A stretch of DNA of 64,000 bases, taken from positions 470,081 through 534,080 of the forward strand of contig MNCI01005835.1 of NCBI GenBank assembly GCA_015680685.1. The letters are read 5' to 3'. Within the stretch, counting starts at the first letter, position 1. Every line of letters begins with the position of its first letter. Of the stretch, positions 47,001-58,667 are shown piece by piece. The DNA is from Gnetum montanum. Lineage: Eukaryota > Streptophyta > Gnetopsida > Gnetales > Gnetaceae. The position numbers and the translations under genes are program-made. The notes beneath the pieces are model-generated. The model saw nothing but the letters and a program-made list of their open reading frames with translations. It was not told where the DNA came from and did not search any database.

Positions 47001-50000
47001 CTGGATCAAGACTTTGAAGGGGAATTGGAATGTGCTGATTCCTCAACTCTTGAAACACTTGGCTCATAAAGCCTCCCTGCCTCATGCGTTAGAGCAAAAT
47101 GAATTTCTTCATCCTCTGCCTCCAAATGTTTGCCTTTTCTTTCGTCTTCAATCATGTTACGAAGGTTGGCAATCCACGCACCTCTTCCACTAAAGTCTTG
47201 AAAGGATTATTCAAGTCTTCAACATCCTTACTAAAACTTTCAATTGTCTTCTTCTTGGAAGCCATGACTAGAAACAGTTGACTTCAAGAAAAAGTTAACC
47301 AGAAGCAACAAGATCTTCAAGCAATCATCAAATTTGAACACCCTTCAACGCAGAACTCAACCAAATGGAGTTATTTCAACTAAGATACTCTAAATGAAAC
47401 ATCAATTCCACTAGATCTGAAGCAATTCACTTCAATTCCAAACCAACTTTTGTAAATGATCATCAAAATGAATATTATCTCCGCAAGATCCAACAAATTC
47501 CATAAAGTATCAAGCCAAAATGACATGATCAAACCCTCACTACTTCAGATCCCATCAAAAAACAACATTAAACATCAAATTCTTATCAAAAGCATCAAGA
47601 AATAGCTCATATTATGACCTTTAAAGCAAAAAGAAGACCCATACAACCTCAGAATCTGCTCCAAAGCTAGCTCTAACACCAATCTGGTGTTAAGGACCAA
47701 AGGAAATTGCCTTGAACACCAAGCCCTTTGATCTTTTCACTTGATTATCAAGGACCTTTTTGAGCACAAAACACAAAATTTCAAGATAAGAGAACAATTA
47801 GAAGAAGGAGTTCACTCTTCATTCATGCTAAACCAGGTATCAAGCCAAGTTACAAACATCAAGAATGGAGGGTCACTCTTCAAAATCACTCAAACCCTTA
47901 CCAATGACTTTCAAGGCCCAGTCACATGTCATGGTTTTCACAGAATGGCGTAGTCAATATTTATGGTAGTCAAATAACCATATCCCATTTATTTGTCACA
48001 TGCATTGTCTTATCATGATGCTGTTTAAGAAGATCTTCATGGTGAGGAGCCCCCTTGGATTCCACAATCCAGGCCCACTCAAGATACCAAAACCCCAATT
48101 CAAGATGTCTCAATGACAAGAAAGGAAAACTAATCTTCATTCTTGCATAAAACAATTAAATGGAATACAAAATGAAATGGAAGCATATGTCCCAACGGTA
48201 CACAAAACACTCAAAATCCTTGCAGCACTCCATAATTACACAAGAAACACACAGCCACCATGATTTATGATTTTCACTTTCTCACTCATTGTTCCAAATG
48301 GCTCACAAACAATGCTCAAGATGAGCCCAAGAAGTCTCTCATTTCTCCCTTTCAAGACTCCTTCAAATGACCCTTCAATTACCCCTCCAATAGGCCTTCA
48401 AGACTTGACCCATGGTGTCAATTTATCACTTAAAGATGACGATTCATCTCCCTGCTTGGAACCTCATTTAAATCCAAGAAGTGTGGGATCAAATTGGGAT
48501 GTCTGACTAAAAAATGACCATAAATTCTGTCAAGATGTCTTAAGGGTCCGAGTCCTCTTGAAGTGCACTGTTAAGACGTCTGGGAAATGCAAGACATCTG
48601 CACAGTCTGAAACAGAAACCTCTGCCAAGACATGTGGACTCTGGAGACATCTGGCCTGCAAACACCATGAACTTGCCAAATAACTCCCGAAATCCATCCT
48701 TTGACATCCCTTGACCTTCTCATGGCCCTAAGAACACCCAAAAACACAAACATAACATGCGCAAACATCAAGACACATGCACAAAGACACACATAATTGA
48801 GTAACAAATACATTAGGGTAGCTGATGTCTTCATCACTTCGCATGGTGATCAATTAAATCTTCAAAACTTTTCTAAGTGATGCCAAGTAGCTAGAAATTT
48901 TATTCAATGAAATTGATTACCGATTGCTATGGCTAGGCCATAAAAAACAATTATCATCATGGCTAGTTTGGTGTTGTATGATCTCCTTTGTCACATGGCC
49001 ATAATTAGCCATAATGGCCAAAAAAACATGTGATTAGGCCCTTAATCTTACTTGACTTCTTTCTTGAGCCCAACTTAATGCACCCTTGGCCAATGACAAA
49101 TGGATAACCTCTCCAAATGTATCGACATTTAAAAGCCAAAAGTCTTAATTTTGTATTTTCTTGTTGATCACAAGCTAACTGTAACCACTACTCATGGTCA
49201 CAAAATCCTTAAAATCATTAAAATGGAAATAGAGAGTGAGTGCGACCCGTTCATGACCACAAACAACCCACAATTTGCAGTCAACTCATGGAAAACCGTA
49301 CGAGTCAAAACACCTACCACAACTTATTCACGACTTGTGGTCACTGCTGCAACCTGTGATCAGCCACCACAACACAATCGTGATTCATTATAAGTGGCAA
49401 CCATTGGAATCTAACTTTTAAATATACCATGATTTAACTATGATTCCACAGGAAATTTACAAGGAATTAAAATATGGTTACCAAAATGATCAAAAATAAA
49501 TCTCCTACAAGCTTTTCAAAATACCAAGGACTCCACCACATCAAAGGGTATATAAATGGGTCAAAGAGAGGTGTTCCGATACCATGCACTCCAGAATATG
49601 TTGAGATTTATCATACCATTTCAATGGTAACAGTTTAGATTACAATAAAAATACTAAAACAGCAATCCGTCTGGTCTGTATGGTAGACACCAAGGCCTAT
49701 ACTGTATGACATTAGCTATATCTTCGTATGTTATTTCCTTTGGTATTTTCAGTGATATTACCAAAAAAAGGACTTCTTCAACCATAATTAAGAAAAGACC
49801 AATGTAAGCTTGATAGAAATAACTGGCATCTATGAAGAACAACAAGATGGGCATTTTTACATGGGATTGTCAATATGTATTAAAAAAGACATTCTTACAT
49901 TCACAGGATGATAACATCATAGACTGATATTGTAGACTTATACAGTAGTGTCTCAGACATTATTAGAAAATAAATTAGGATTTATAAAATATTTGATGGG

Positions 50001-53000
50001 TTGGATACATGTGTTCCTCCCAAACTTTTAACCAGTCCACAAAATGTAACAAAAAGTCACTTGACTTTTGTGTTGGTGACAAATTAATAGAATCTCCACA
50101 CAATTTTCTATTAAGGTAAGGTACTATAGCAATATGCAGTACAAGACAACAAGCAGTATTACAGCTAGAAATACAGAAGCTTTTCAACAAGTGTTACAAA
50201 ACATGTTAAAAACAAAGAAATCCAAATTCATGTGAGAAGAGATTTTAATGGAGGCTGTCGTAAAAGTTAGTATGCCTAAAAAGGTTCATAGGTAAGAAGA
50301 AGTGGTTTTACAAAGAATGTCTTCAAGCACGGTTAGATATCAAAAATTCTTTGTAATAATGAAGCTTTAACCAATGAATACATAAGCCTAATTCAGTCGA
50401 AGAAAGAAAATTTCTAAAAAAGCATCAAGAAAGTATGGTGTAAATGATAAAGCAGGATCCCCGAAATCTTTGGAAACTTTTCAAAAGCAAATTATCTTCA
50501 CGCAATGATATTCCATTTTCAAAAAGTATAGTATTCTACAAAGATTTGTTTTACCATAAGGTAAATCACGTAACTCGCTGCATAAACCTAGACACATTGC
50601 AACTTACATATGATGAAATAGTAGAGGGGATGGGGGGAGGGGTGGAAGGGGGGAATTAGTTTCTAGAAAAGTGGTAGATGCAAAAGGATTATATATTGAA
50701 TTATTCAAATGTGGTGAAAAATTCATTTAGAGAAAGACTTTGAAATTGATTGTTGAAGGGCTTCAAAGTCGTTTGACTAGACAATGGATAATTATTAAAG
50801 CTGTTATAAAAAGGATCACCACCCAAAGGCTCAATTCTCATCCTGCAAAGGCAAAGTCCTAGGAGGATGGTGGATGAGTGAAAGCCTAACCTCTTTTGAG
50901 TGGCTCTGGTTAGGCTTAGACCCAAGTCTTGCAACTTGAGAAGCAAGCACCTTACCATCACTCGAAGTGGTGGTCCCTAATTACTAAAGTTGTTATGCTT
51001 TATTAAACAGGAGACGAATCAGATTTAAACAATTACAAATTGATAATGACCAATAACTTGTTTGCAAAATTGCTAGGTACCATTCTGGAAAAAAATCAAG
51101 ATGTTGGGTGGAAAAAAATAGTTTACATGCAAGCTACTCTCATATACTACATTGAACAAGATAATGGAAAAAGAAATGAAGACAGCTGTCTGCTTTGTTA
51201 ACTTCCATAAGGCATCTAATTCAGTTATAAGAGGAAAATTATGAAACAAATAAAGTCAATCCTGGCTTACTCAATGCTATTCAAAAATTATGCAAAGAAA
51301 TAATTTTATACAGAGAAATAATTTTTGAACTAAGAGATGAAGACACTACAGAATCTTATCAGTTTTACAACAATATTAAAATAAAGCAACGTTGTTTTCA
51401 TTCACTAACAGTATTTAGTATTCTCATTGATGAACTAAATGAGTGGATAAAACAGGTACCCACAAATTATGTTATTCAAGTGGATCAAGCATGGATACAA
51501 CTCTTAATGTTTGTAGATAATGTAGCACTAGCTGCAAATTCAGAAACAAGGTTAGAAACAATGCTGCATCAACTAGAAAATTTTGTAATCATAAAGGGAT
51601 GAACATGAATATCGACAAAACAAAAAATGTTAAGATGTAAAACGAATAAGAGATAATAATTTCCAATTCACTAATAAAGTATTTGAGATTGCAAATATGT
51701 ATAGATATTTGGAAATAGAATGCTAGTTCTAAGTGGAAGCATTGTGTATCAAATGTGTTGCAAATAGGTGAAAAGCTTTGTACACAATGAAGAACATATG
51801 TATCTATCAAAATATTTGTACTTGGGAAATTTAAAAATATCTATTTTAAACAATTGTGCAACCTACAGTATCATATGGATGTGTAGCTATGTGTAGCTTG
51901 GGGTCCATATCTTGATCAAGAAACTTACAAGAAAATTGAAAAACTTCAAAAATATTTTTTATGAGATGAATTCAATCTCAACGCTCAGGTCCGAAATGAA
52001 ATATTTTTATTTGAAGCCAATATGTTGACATGCAAAGCTAAGGCACTATATCAGTCTTTAACATTCTTTTGAATAATAAAAATAGCATTAAGATCTTAGG
52101 ATAGATCATCCAAAAATCTCAGCAATAAGAATGATATCATTAAAGAGAACTATGGCTACAAAAATGGAGTATTGAAAATTTTAATGTAATAATGAATTCA
52201 TGACAAGCTCAAATTTTAGTTAAAGAGAAGATTCTAGAAAGATGACAAAATGAAGCACAGACACAAACAAAGCTTCAATTTTATTGGGAAAACATTAGAG
52301 GTAGCATGCATGATGAAGCAGAATATCTGCATATAGCTATTCCTATATTCATGTCAATACTAATGAGTCAAGCAAGAATAGGATTACATCACCTTCAAGT
52401 TAAATCTTAAAAAATGGGATAATGTGCAATATGAGGATAAAACATGCCAATTGTGCCTACTGCAAATGGTAGAAGATAAGCAATATGTAATAGTAGACTG
52501 TTGCAGAACAGATTTCCTTCAAAAAGTTGCAAATTTCAATCAAACTTTGTATGATCTTTTCAAGCTACCAATGTTGGTTCTAGGGCATTATCTAAAAGAA
52601 GTATTCAAACTAAATGAATATTGGACACATATTGTACTCAAAAATAATTGCTAATGATGTGTTTTGTACAAACTAATTCATCTGAGGATCTACACAGACA
52701 TAATTAAACTTCAGTTTATTTGCCAAATATTATATTTACATCACTTATACATATACAAGCAGCAAGAGAGAAACAAACTAAGCAAAGTATGTAAGTACTA
52801 AAAGACAAAAAGACATGCAACAGTTGGCCTGATGTCATGTTCACTTCTTAAGCTGCTAATTAATGTAGATGAGCTCTTAGTAATTCATCTCCATTGATAC
52901 TGCAGCTCCCAGTTGCATAACAAAAACGTGCAACTAATGAAAGTTTCTATCCAAAAGCAACTATTTTAGCAACAGAATTTTCTTTAAAGAATGTCAAATT

Positions 53001-55787
53001 CACCTTTTTCCCAGAACTCCAAGCTATCATCCTGTACAGTGGGTACCACCTGGTCACTTGATGTTAAAATATCAGCAGCAGGAAAGCGAGCAAAATATGG
53101 AAGGGGATCCTGTTTAGAAAGTACAAGTGCAAAGACTATTATTTAATGTTAGTAGAATATCCCTCAAACTTCAAACAACTTTGACAAAGGAAAAGAATAA
53201 GAGAGCAATACATCACATTTACATAATTCATCCTAGCTTTTGTAGGATTTTTTCCAGGATTTGTGGCAAGCCAATGTTACACACTGACAGGATTTTAGTG
53301 TTAGTGATTTGTAAAGTCATCTCTTAATATTTTATTCAGTAGTCCCAAAGATTTAGCTAATTTCTCTAACTCTCAAATAAGAAGCATAAATATGACTCCC
53401 TAGGTTCGGTTCAGAGCATCTATGAACAAAACACATAAAAAGCATCTGGGTAGTATCTCTAATGGTCACGGGTTCTCACCCTCCTACAAAAATTGATGGG
53501 TAAAACAGTAATGAACCTCTAATTTTTTCTTTTAGAATTTCAGTTGCATCTTGATATATTATTTATTAGACAGAACCTGGGAACATATATAGTTTGGTAT
53601 GGTTCTTGATCTCACAGAAATTTTATTTTGTTTGGATTTTTTTGGAATGTTTATTTAAAAGAAGTTTTAAGAATGCATGTCTAGAACATTTTGTTCACAG
53701 TAATAATTATGCATGTATAAGACAAAATTTGCTTTGTCTAGTAGTTGACAAATAAACAGCGTTCTAATGCTGTCATCTGTATCACAGCCAGTGAAATTGT
53801 AACAGCTTTTCAGTGTCTTGTACTTTATGCACATGTATCATCAATATCCAGCATAGAAATTCTATGCAATCATTCTTTTAGGTAGTTAACAAATCAATAT
53901 CATTTCAACTTAATAAACTGATTAATATCATTCAATCTACAGTTATCATTTAAAAATATGCAATTTTGAAACTCAACTTGTGACAGTAAATTGTTTAGAA
54001 ATTATAGAATTTTTCAATGACAGAAATTTAATTCTTTTCAGCATAATTAATCATTTAGAAGAAAAGAAAAATATTAACTAACAATAAGTTTAAAAGAAAC
54101 CTTATGCATGAAATAAATAATTTTCCTTAGGATCTGCTGATATGCTAATACCTTAAGCCAGACCATGTCCGTGTCACAAATGAGTAGCTCATAATCAAAT
54201 GATAGAAAAGCATTTATTAATGAAACTTTTTCTCGGCCCATCTTATGAAATAAGGGTGATCCCCAGCCAGGATCCAATGTGGCCATATTACTGCCCATAT
54301 CATAGACTGGAACTCCTTTCCAATAAAGAGCCTTCAGAAGTTCAGTATCCATTGCACCTATGTAGTCCAAAAGTTAGGGTCAGTAATGTATTTTTGTATT
54401 GTCCCTTTGCCTTCGGAAAAAGAGCAAAAAAGGCTAAGATATCCATCTACATATTTGCACTATAGAATCAAGACAAAATAACTATTTTAAAGGGTTCCGA
54501 GTATTACCAACAAGAACATTATCCAGCCCCAAGTCTGTAAGATGCTTCACCCAATTAATGATAAAGTCCATAAATGCATAGTTCCCAAATGTAACTATAG
54601 TAATGTTGTCCTTTGCACGGTAACTAACCATTTCCTTTGACAGGACAAAAGCCTTGCGTGAGGGCATTTTACTACCATGAACTGGCTCTTTCCATATAGG
54701 CTTTTTCCAAACTGAACGAATTGCTGGCTTTTGAGAAGTATCGTGATCTTTTCTAGTAGAAGCATCAACTTTCATTTCTGACATCAACAAGACCCAGTAA
54801 ACATCTCAATCAAAACCATAATTAGAAAATATAATTCATGATTTCACATTTTATGGCAGAATGTGTATTAAAAGTTACTGGGAAGCTTGACAGAATATGC
54901 ATTAATAGCTTTGATATCACATTTCATGTAGTATGCCTTCATTCTAACTTGCAAGAAAGAAATAATAGTTTCTTTAATATAACTAATAAGCACGTCTTTG
55001 AATCAATGCCATACATTTCACTGCAGTTAAAAAAAATATTCATGTGCATTCATATGCTTTATAAGCCACAATTATATTCACTGAACCTAAAGTTTAGATT
55101 TTTATTTACAATACATGAAAATAATAATTTGAACACATTCTGTGCTCACAAACTTTTTAATGTCTCCTACAAACAATATAATACTATCTAAAGAAAACCA
55201 TTGATCCAACTCACTTCACTCTCTTATCATGTACTTTCTCAAGAACCATAAGGTATCATCAATCAACAGTGTCGGCTACTGCTTTACGGTCCCGTAATGC
55301 AGAAAATATTCCATAATTTAGAAGGGGAAAAAGTACTGTAAAGCAATAACATAATTAAATGGAAGAGATACTGTAAAGCATTTAGGCTTATAAGCATTAT
55401 GACTATACCATCCAATCATATGAACTTTACAATGGTCATGTATCATAAACTTAAGTGACACCAAATTTCTGTGGCAAATTAAAGATTCACACTCGCTGAT
55501 CTGTTGTGGAAGGGCACTGATATGTACCAGAGCATTTTAAAGTTTATAAAAACACTGAACCAAATGATTGAGAACAAAAAACACTTTCATATAGTACGGG
55601 AAAGACCAGATACCGTGCAAAAATAAGTACAGTGAAACATACCACTACTTGAAATGAACTGATCTGCTGAGGCGGTGGCATCCCACAAAAAATTCTTGCC
55701 CAGGTAAATGATCACGAGTAGTGTACCCACTGCTACGCAGAATTGCAATGCAATGAAAACCGGCTTCATCTTGGTGGATTCCACCAT
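38100..55787 (-). CDS. XEG113: Extensin arabinosyltransferase XEG113, GT77 family; intact 13-exon gene
   Basis: Exons on the minus strand: 55643-55787, 54508-54777, 54152-54357, 53004-53109, 44262-44518, 43940-44075, 43572-43666, 40171-40224, 39919-40032, 39255-39353, 39026-39145, 38378-38464, 38100-38267. They total 1857 nt, a 618-aa protein with no stops. Phases match at every junction, and introns are GT-AG except one GC-AG. The family is about 640 aa. In plants XEG113 is a Golgi type II membrane enzyme that extends the hydroxyproline-linked arabinose chain of extensins. Visible features are a hydrophobic anchor at about residues 10-30, WKKPIWKEPVHGSKMPSRKAF, the GT77 core, a DTD metal/sugar-nucleotide motif (CDTDMVW, residues 199-205), WDQNGFN, PYAVHTTFQYAG and RRRVKRYVGIW. 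It ends EDHPNW. Two large introns (8.5 and 3.3 kb) are full of transposons. Confidence 0.92.
40741..40940 (-). mobile_element. SINE-like segment (weak)
   Basis: On the minus strand, GTGGTTCAAGTGGTTAGC followed by an A-box-like TAGCTCATTGC (40864-40874) and a weak B-box-like GGTTGCCAGTGC suggests a tRNA-derived SINE inside an XEG113 intron. No TSD was identified. Confidence 0.3.
41080..42806 (+). pseudogene. 5'-truncated RTE-type LINE in an XEG113 intron
   Basis: Plus-strand frames give a nearly continuous reverse transcriptase. KMKNGKAIGLDNVPIEAWK is followed by NNWRKSFVVPIYKNK, CANYRGIKLMNHTMKLWERV, QFGFMLGRSTIE, then LEKAYDRVPR at about 41760-41800 and the catalytic box at 42028-42039. The box reads FAND instead of FADD, so one catalytic aspartate is lost. 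The C-terminus reads GRPKK...KWRKRAHVADPILLEQG, typical of the RTE clade, and the copy ends in GATGATGATA repeats. The endonuclease is missing, and stops and frameshifts occur. It lies antisense to the host gene. Confidence 0.75.
44260..44261 (-). other. Non-canonical GC splice donor of XEG113 intron 5
   Basis: Exon 5 ends TTTGTTCAG and the intron begins GCATGG, with a normal acceptor (GGGCAG) at 44076. Joining at these sites keeps SGHTYFVQ followed by VQYKQFGLKPYAV in register and at the family's spacing. No nearby GT keeps the frame. Confidence 0.7.
44786..48836 (-). mobile_element. Ty3/gypsy (chromovirus-like) relic in XEG113 intron 4
   Basis: On the minus strand a primer site like TGGTGTTAGAGCTAGC (near 47658-47673) resembles the iMet type used by chromoviruses. 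A segment at 47683-48836 is taken as the 5' LTR. About 140 bp of it (GACCAAAGGAAATTGCCTTGAACACC onward) recur near 44788, as part of a damaged 3' LTR. The interior holds gag and protease remnants but no RT or integrase. Boundaries are approximate and no TSD was found. Confidence 0.55.
45408..47265 (-). pseudogene. Gag-protease remnant of the gypsy relic
   Basis: The frame starts at ATG 47265 (MASKKKTIESF). The Gag core is visible as VQIPNFNGV, VFLAWMRFIKKHF and LEGMGNTWWDREC (about 46750-46950). A zinc knuckle near 46230 reads C-x2-C with tyrosine in place of histidine. An open 140-codon segment, 45408-45830, contains CPLEYKIGYFKD and LPIDYSEIFLGIPRNYDNRS, matching the end of gypsy aspartic proteases (LLGRPWQYD-like). 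The frames are broken and nothing resembling RT follows. Confidence 0.6.
48837..50209. other. XEG113 intron sequence, unassigned
   Basis: AT-rich intronic DNA. Short open frames on both strands show no recognised motif. Confidence 0.4.
50625..50657 (+). other. G-quadruplex-capable run
   Basis: Four runs of at least four G are separated by 1-5 bases (GGGG-AT-GGGGGG-A-GGGG-TGGAA-GGGGGG). On the plus strand this is antisense to XEG113, so in the XEG113 transcript it would be C-rich. Confidence 0.7.
50808..50979 (-). mobile_element. tRNA-derived SINE with 17-bp TSD
   Basis: The 172-bp insert is flanked by 17-bp direct repeats (50791-50807, 50980-50996) that differ by two transitions. On the minus strand it has GATGGTAAGGTGCTTGC, like a tRNA A-box region, and GGGTCTAAGCC, a degraded B box, then ends CCTTTTT. 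T-run tails occur in some plant SINEs. Confidence 0.7.
52661..53003 (-). other. XEG113 intron 4, 5' end
   Basis: Plain AT-rich intron sequence after the exon 4 donor (AAAAAG|GTGAAT). Confidence 0.5.
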
Positions 55788-56399
55788 TCCGTTAATTTGC
55801 TTCTTTCCCTTCTCTGACCAATTTCCTTGAATTAAATTTAACCAACAATCAAACTTCTACTTCTGTTTATGCCGTTTCATCGTTTGATTTCAGCATTTTT
55901 TCTGTCAGAATGTACGATACAGACCGCTGCCGGACTGTATAGAAAGGCCGGCATGATGTTACAAATAGATAGGAATTACTGTTGGGCATTGCGAACCAAC
56001 AAACAAGAAAATTTCAAGAGATGGATGGAGGCACTGATATGACTTATGTGCTATTCTGTGATTAAACAACTCTACCACACGTCATCGCCACTACCTCTGG
56101 TGCGTTAGTCAATTTTCATTGCAAATATTCGTCGTGCCTCGCCTGGCATTGCAACTTTATTCAAGGCAACCTACCGGTCCGAAATTAGAGCTGCACACTG
56201 CCCTATATTCCTGAATTTTCAAAGCCCTGGTTCTCCGCAGCAGCAGGATCCTTTTAGTAATTAATCTTGGGCGATAGCGTTGCAATACAGGACAGGACAG
56301 TGCTAGATATCTCATTGCTGTTACCTCAAATTTTGTCTCCATGTATAACAAATCCTTGATTGAAACATAGTTATTTGGGCAAGGTCAACCGTCTGTCCT
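55788..56399 (-). promoter_or_regulatory. XEG113 5' UTR and promoter region
   Basis: Sequence upstream of the XEG113 ATG, with no other gene. No convincing TATA box is seen within the first 150 bp; a TATATATGAG string lies about 620 bp upstream (56403-56412). Confidence 0.4.
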
Positions 56400-56710
56400 C
56401 GAACTCATATATAAAGAAGGAGACACTACATTGATTAGAAATTCAAACCTATCACTTTGCTTAATACACAGGTTATAAAATTATTGTCCACATTGTGGCA
56501 ACAAATCTTAAAAAGCATACCATGAGCATTGTTAATGAAGAGAAATCTAGATTTGTTTAAGGACAATGCATCATTGATAACGTTTTAGCTATTATAGAAG
56601 TTGCTTTGGGTAAAAGAATTTGATTAACAATGCTTTGTTTTAAAGTTAGATTTTGCAAAAGCTTATGATAAGATTGAATAGCCTTTTATTTATCATTGAT
56701 ACAAGACAAC
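56400..56710 (+). pseudogene. LINE RT fragment
   Basis: Remnants near 56550-56690 include QCIIDNVLAIIEVALG and KLDFAKAYDKIE, which match the GR(x)IxDN and KxDFxKAYD signatures of L1-type reverse transcriptase. Frames are broken. Confidence 0.55.
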
Positions 56711-57340
56711 AGCAAGAGTAAGAGTGTTACCACTAGACTAACAACCAAAAATGCAAATGCCCAAGGCATCCCATAGAGTCCAATATTTATGAACTAGATT
56801 GAGATAGGACACACCCACAAACTATTAAAAATTTGATATGTTTTATCAAGCTCAACATTCAAAATAAGGTCTATATCTAGTAACACAGTGAACTTAGGTT
56901 TACATCATCATGATGTGAAACACCACCGTGGTGTTTATATACTTTAACATTTACTAATTAAGATTTGTTAAGTAAAATTATTTTATTAACTTTTGTTAGT
57001 TACTCCTAACTATTCGTTGTGTCTGTTTTGCCAACTAGAATGATGGTTCTCTCAAACCTATGTAAACTTCATGTTCTCCTACTTTGACACATACAACAAC
57101 ATAACTGAAAAACAAATAGAACTTAAGTACACATCTCAAATTATGTTTTCACAATTTTAATTCAATCATGATATTTGGACCACTAATACCTAACTAATTA
57201 AGCTTTGCGAGGTAATTAAAATAATTAATATTTCTCGTTGATCTAAGTCAACATAGTTATTTCTCTAGTTTCCTTGGACCTTTTGACCATTATGTCACAT
57301 AATTCAACATAGTATTAGAGCTTGGATATGATGACTTAGC
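56711..57340. other. Degraded interior of an old minus-strand LTR element
   Basis: It lies where the leader and gag of the element ending at 57359 should be, but no Gag motif survives. Much decayed, AT-rich. Confidence 0.35.
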
Positions 57341-57358
57341 TCCTCATCAACACCATTA

Positions 57359-57619
57359 ATGAGTAGCTGAGTATTTCCAATGTCCAACCATACGATCTAC
57401 AAGTGCTGTGGTAGATCGTGTTGTCATCCATGAAAGGGACTAGTGTGGTATCTAAATCGCTAAACGTTAATTGCATGTTGTTGTCTTTCCATTTGTACTA
57501 GTAGTAGATCTATCATGTATGGTTTAGTCCAAAACGAGGCATGTGATCATGATGTTAATGAGGCCTTGAACTAAACTAATCAATAACATATAAATTAATT
57601 ATTTAATATAATTAATAAT
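57359..57619 (-). mobile_element. Old minus-strand 5' LTR, left part (split by element C)
   Basis: Shares the family's LTR end in reverse (ATGAGTAGCTGAG for TGATGAGTGGCGAGG, then CAACCATACGA). A PBS-like string lies at 57341-57358. The LTR resumes at 63629 after element C. Confidence 0.6.
57615..57619 (+). repeat. Left TSD of element C (ATAAT)
   Basis: Repeated perfectly at 63624-63628. Confidence 0.85.
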
Positions 57620-58534
57620 TGATGAATCGTGGTTTTTTAGGTGCTAATATCGGACCCTTGTTAACTAGGTGCTAATATTGGACCCTTGATAACCAAGTGC
57701 TAACATCGAACCCTTGATATTAGACCCCTGATATCGGACCCTCAATATCGAGTACGCAATATTGCGGCTTGGACGATATCGAATACACGATATTGTGGTT
57801 CCTGTGTAAGCCTATAAATACCACATTTGAGTACACATGAAAGCATAGAAAAAGTAGTGTTAGAGTAGGATCTTTTTGTCAGATTTCAATTCCTCTCAAC
57901 CCTTTCCCTAGTGCATGCCTGCAGTGTGATGATTGTAATTGTACGAAACCTTTATTTGAGTGTGACGTACTTGGACATGCACATGACCGATAATAAAGAT
58001 CAAGATTACTTCATCATTGCAACATTCACTTAGTTTAACTATTATTTGTTGCTTTCTTACTTTATATCTCTTTACCTTCCTCTCCTATCCCTATTATTAA
58101 ACATGGAATGAGTACGACTTAATCATGAGTGTTTAAGTGTGACTACTTGGTATCTAAGTAGCGTACCTAGGACATGCGCTTGGTAATCCCAATAGTAGTA
58201 CATGAGGTCCAAGATGTGTATGGATGATTAAGGGACAAATGCTCATCGCACTTAGGTTAGCTTAGACTCTCTTCAGCCTTTCCCTCTTAGCTTAATCAAA
58301 GTTACTATCCATTGCCTCTAGGAGTAGCACTAGTCTAGGACCACATCATATACCTCACTTTGGACTAAACCATATATGACAAAGCAAATACTAGTCCAAG
58401 TGGGAAGACAGTGAACTGCGATCAACGAGTAACTATCTATATACCACAACTAGCTCGTCTGCGAAGTTCAACCGGATCATGTGTAAACGCTCGTATTCAT
58501 ATGGTTGAGTGTAGGGGTACCTCGCCACTCATCA
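57620..58534 (+). mobile_element. Element C 5' LTR
   Basis: 915 bp, TGATGAATCG...CACTCATCA. U3 has about four tandem units of roughly 30 bp around GGACCCTTGATA and GATATC/AATATC palindromes. TATAAATA is at 57813-57820, and a polyadenylation signal lies near 57994. Confidence 0.88.
58108..58246 (+). other. U5 foldback in element C 5' LTR
   Basis: ATGAG (58108-58112) pairs with CTCAT (58242-58246). CTTAATCA (58118-58125) pairs with TGATTAAG (58225-58232). Confidence 0.55.
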
Positions 58535-58667
58535 TTGGTGTTATTGCTAGGGATGGTGCTAGTTATTTAGATTAGTGATATCATACAAGATCGTTGTAAC
58601 AAAGTATTCATGATATATCTTTTAGAAAAGAAATTAATTTTAACTAAGTCACACACGATTCACAACA

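Larger units (their letters stand above)
50210..52660 (+). pseudogene. Degenerate LINE in XEG113 intron 4
   Basis: Plus-strand remnants read LNNYKLIMTNNLFAKLLGTILEKN at about 51030-51100. This resembles the LINE at 5823-6825. MYRYLEIEC corresponds to the YLG box, and near 52440-52500 a C-terminal CQLCLLQMVEDKQYVIVDC has the spacing of the LINE zinc-binding tail. It is interrupted by a SINE at 50808-50979. Frames are fully broken. Confidence 0.55.

Noticed and set aside
53440-53520. Possible B box (GGGTTCTCACCC) of another SINE
   Set aside because: No convincing A box at tRNA spacing and no flanking TSD.
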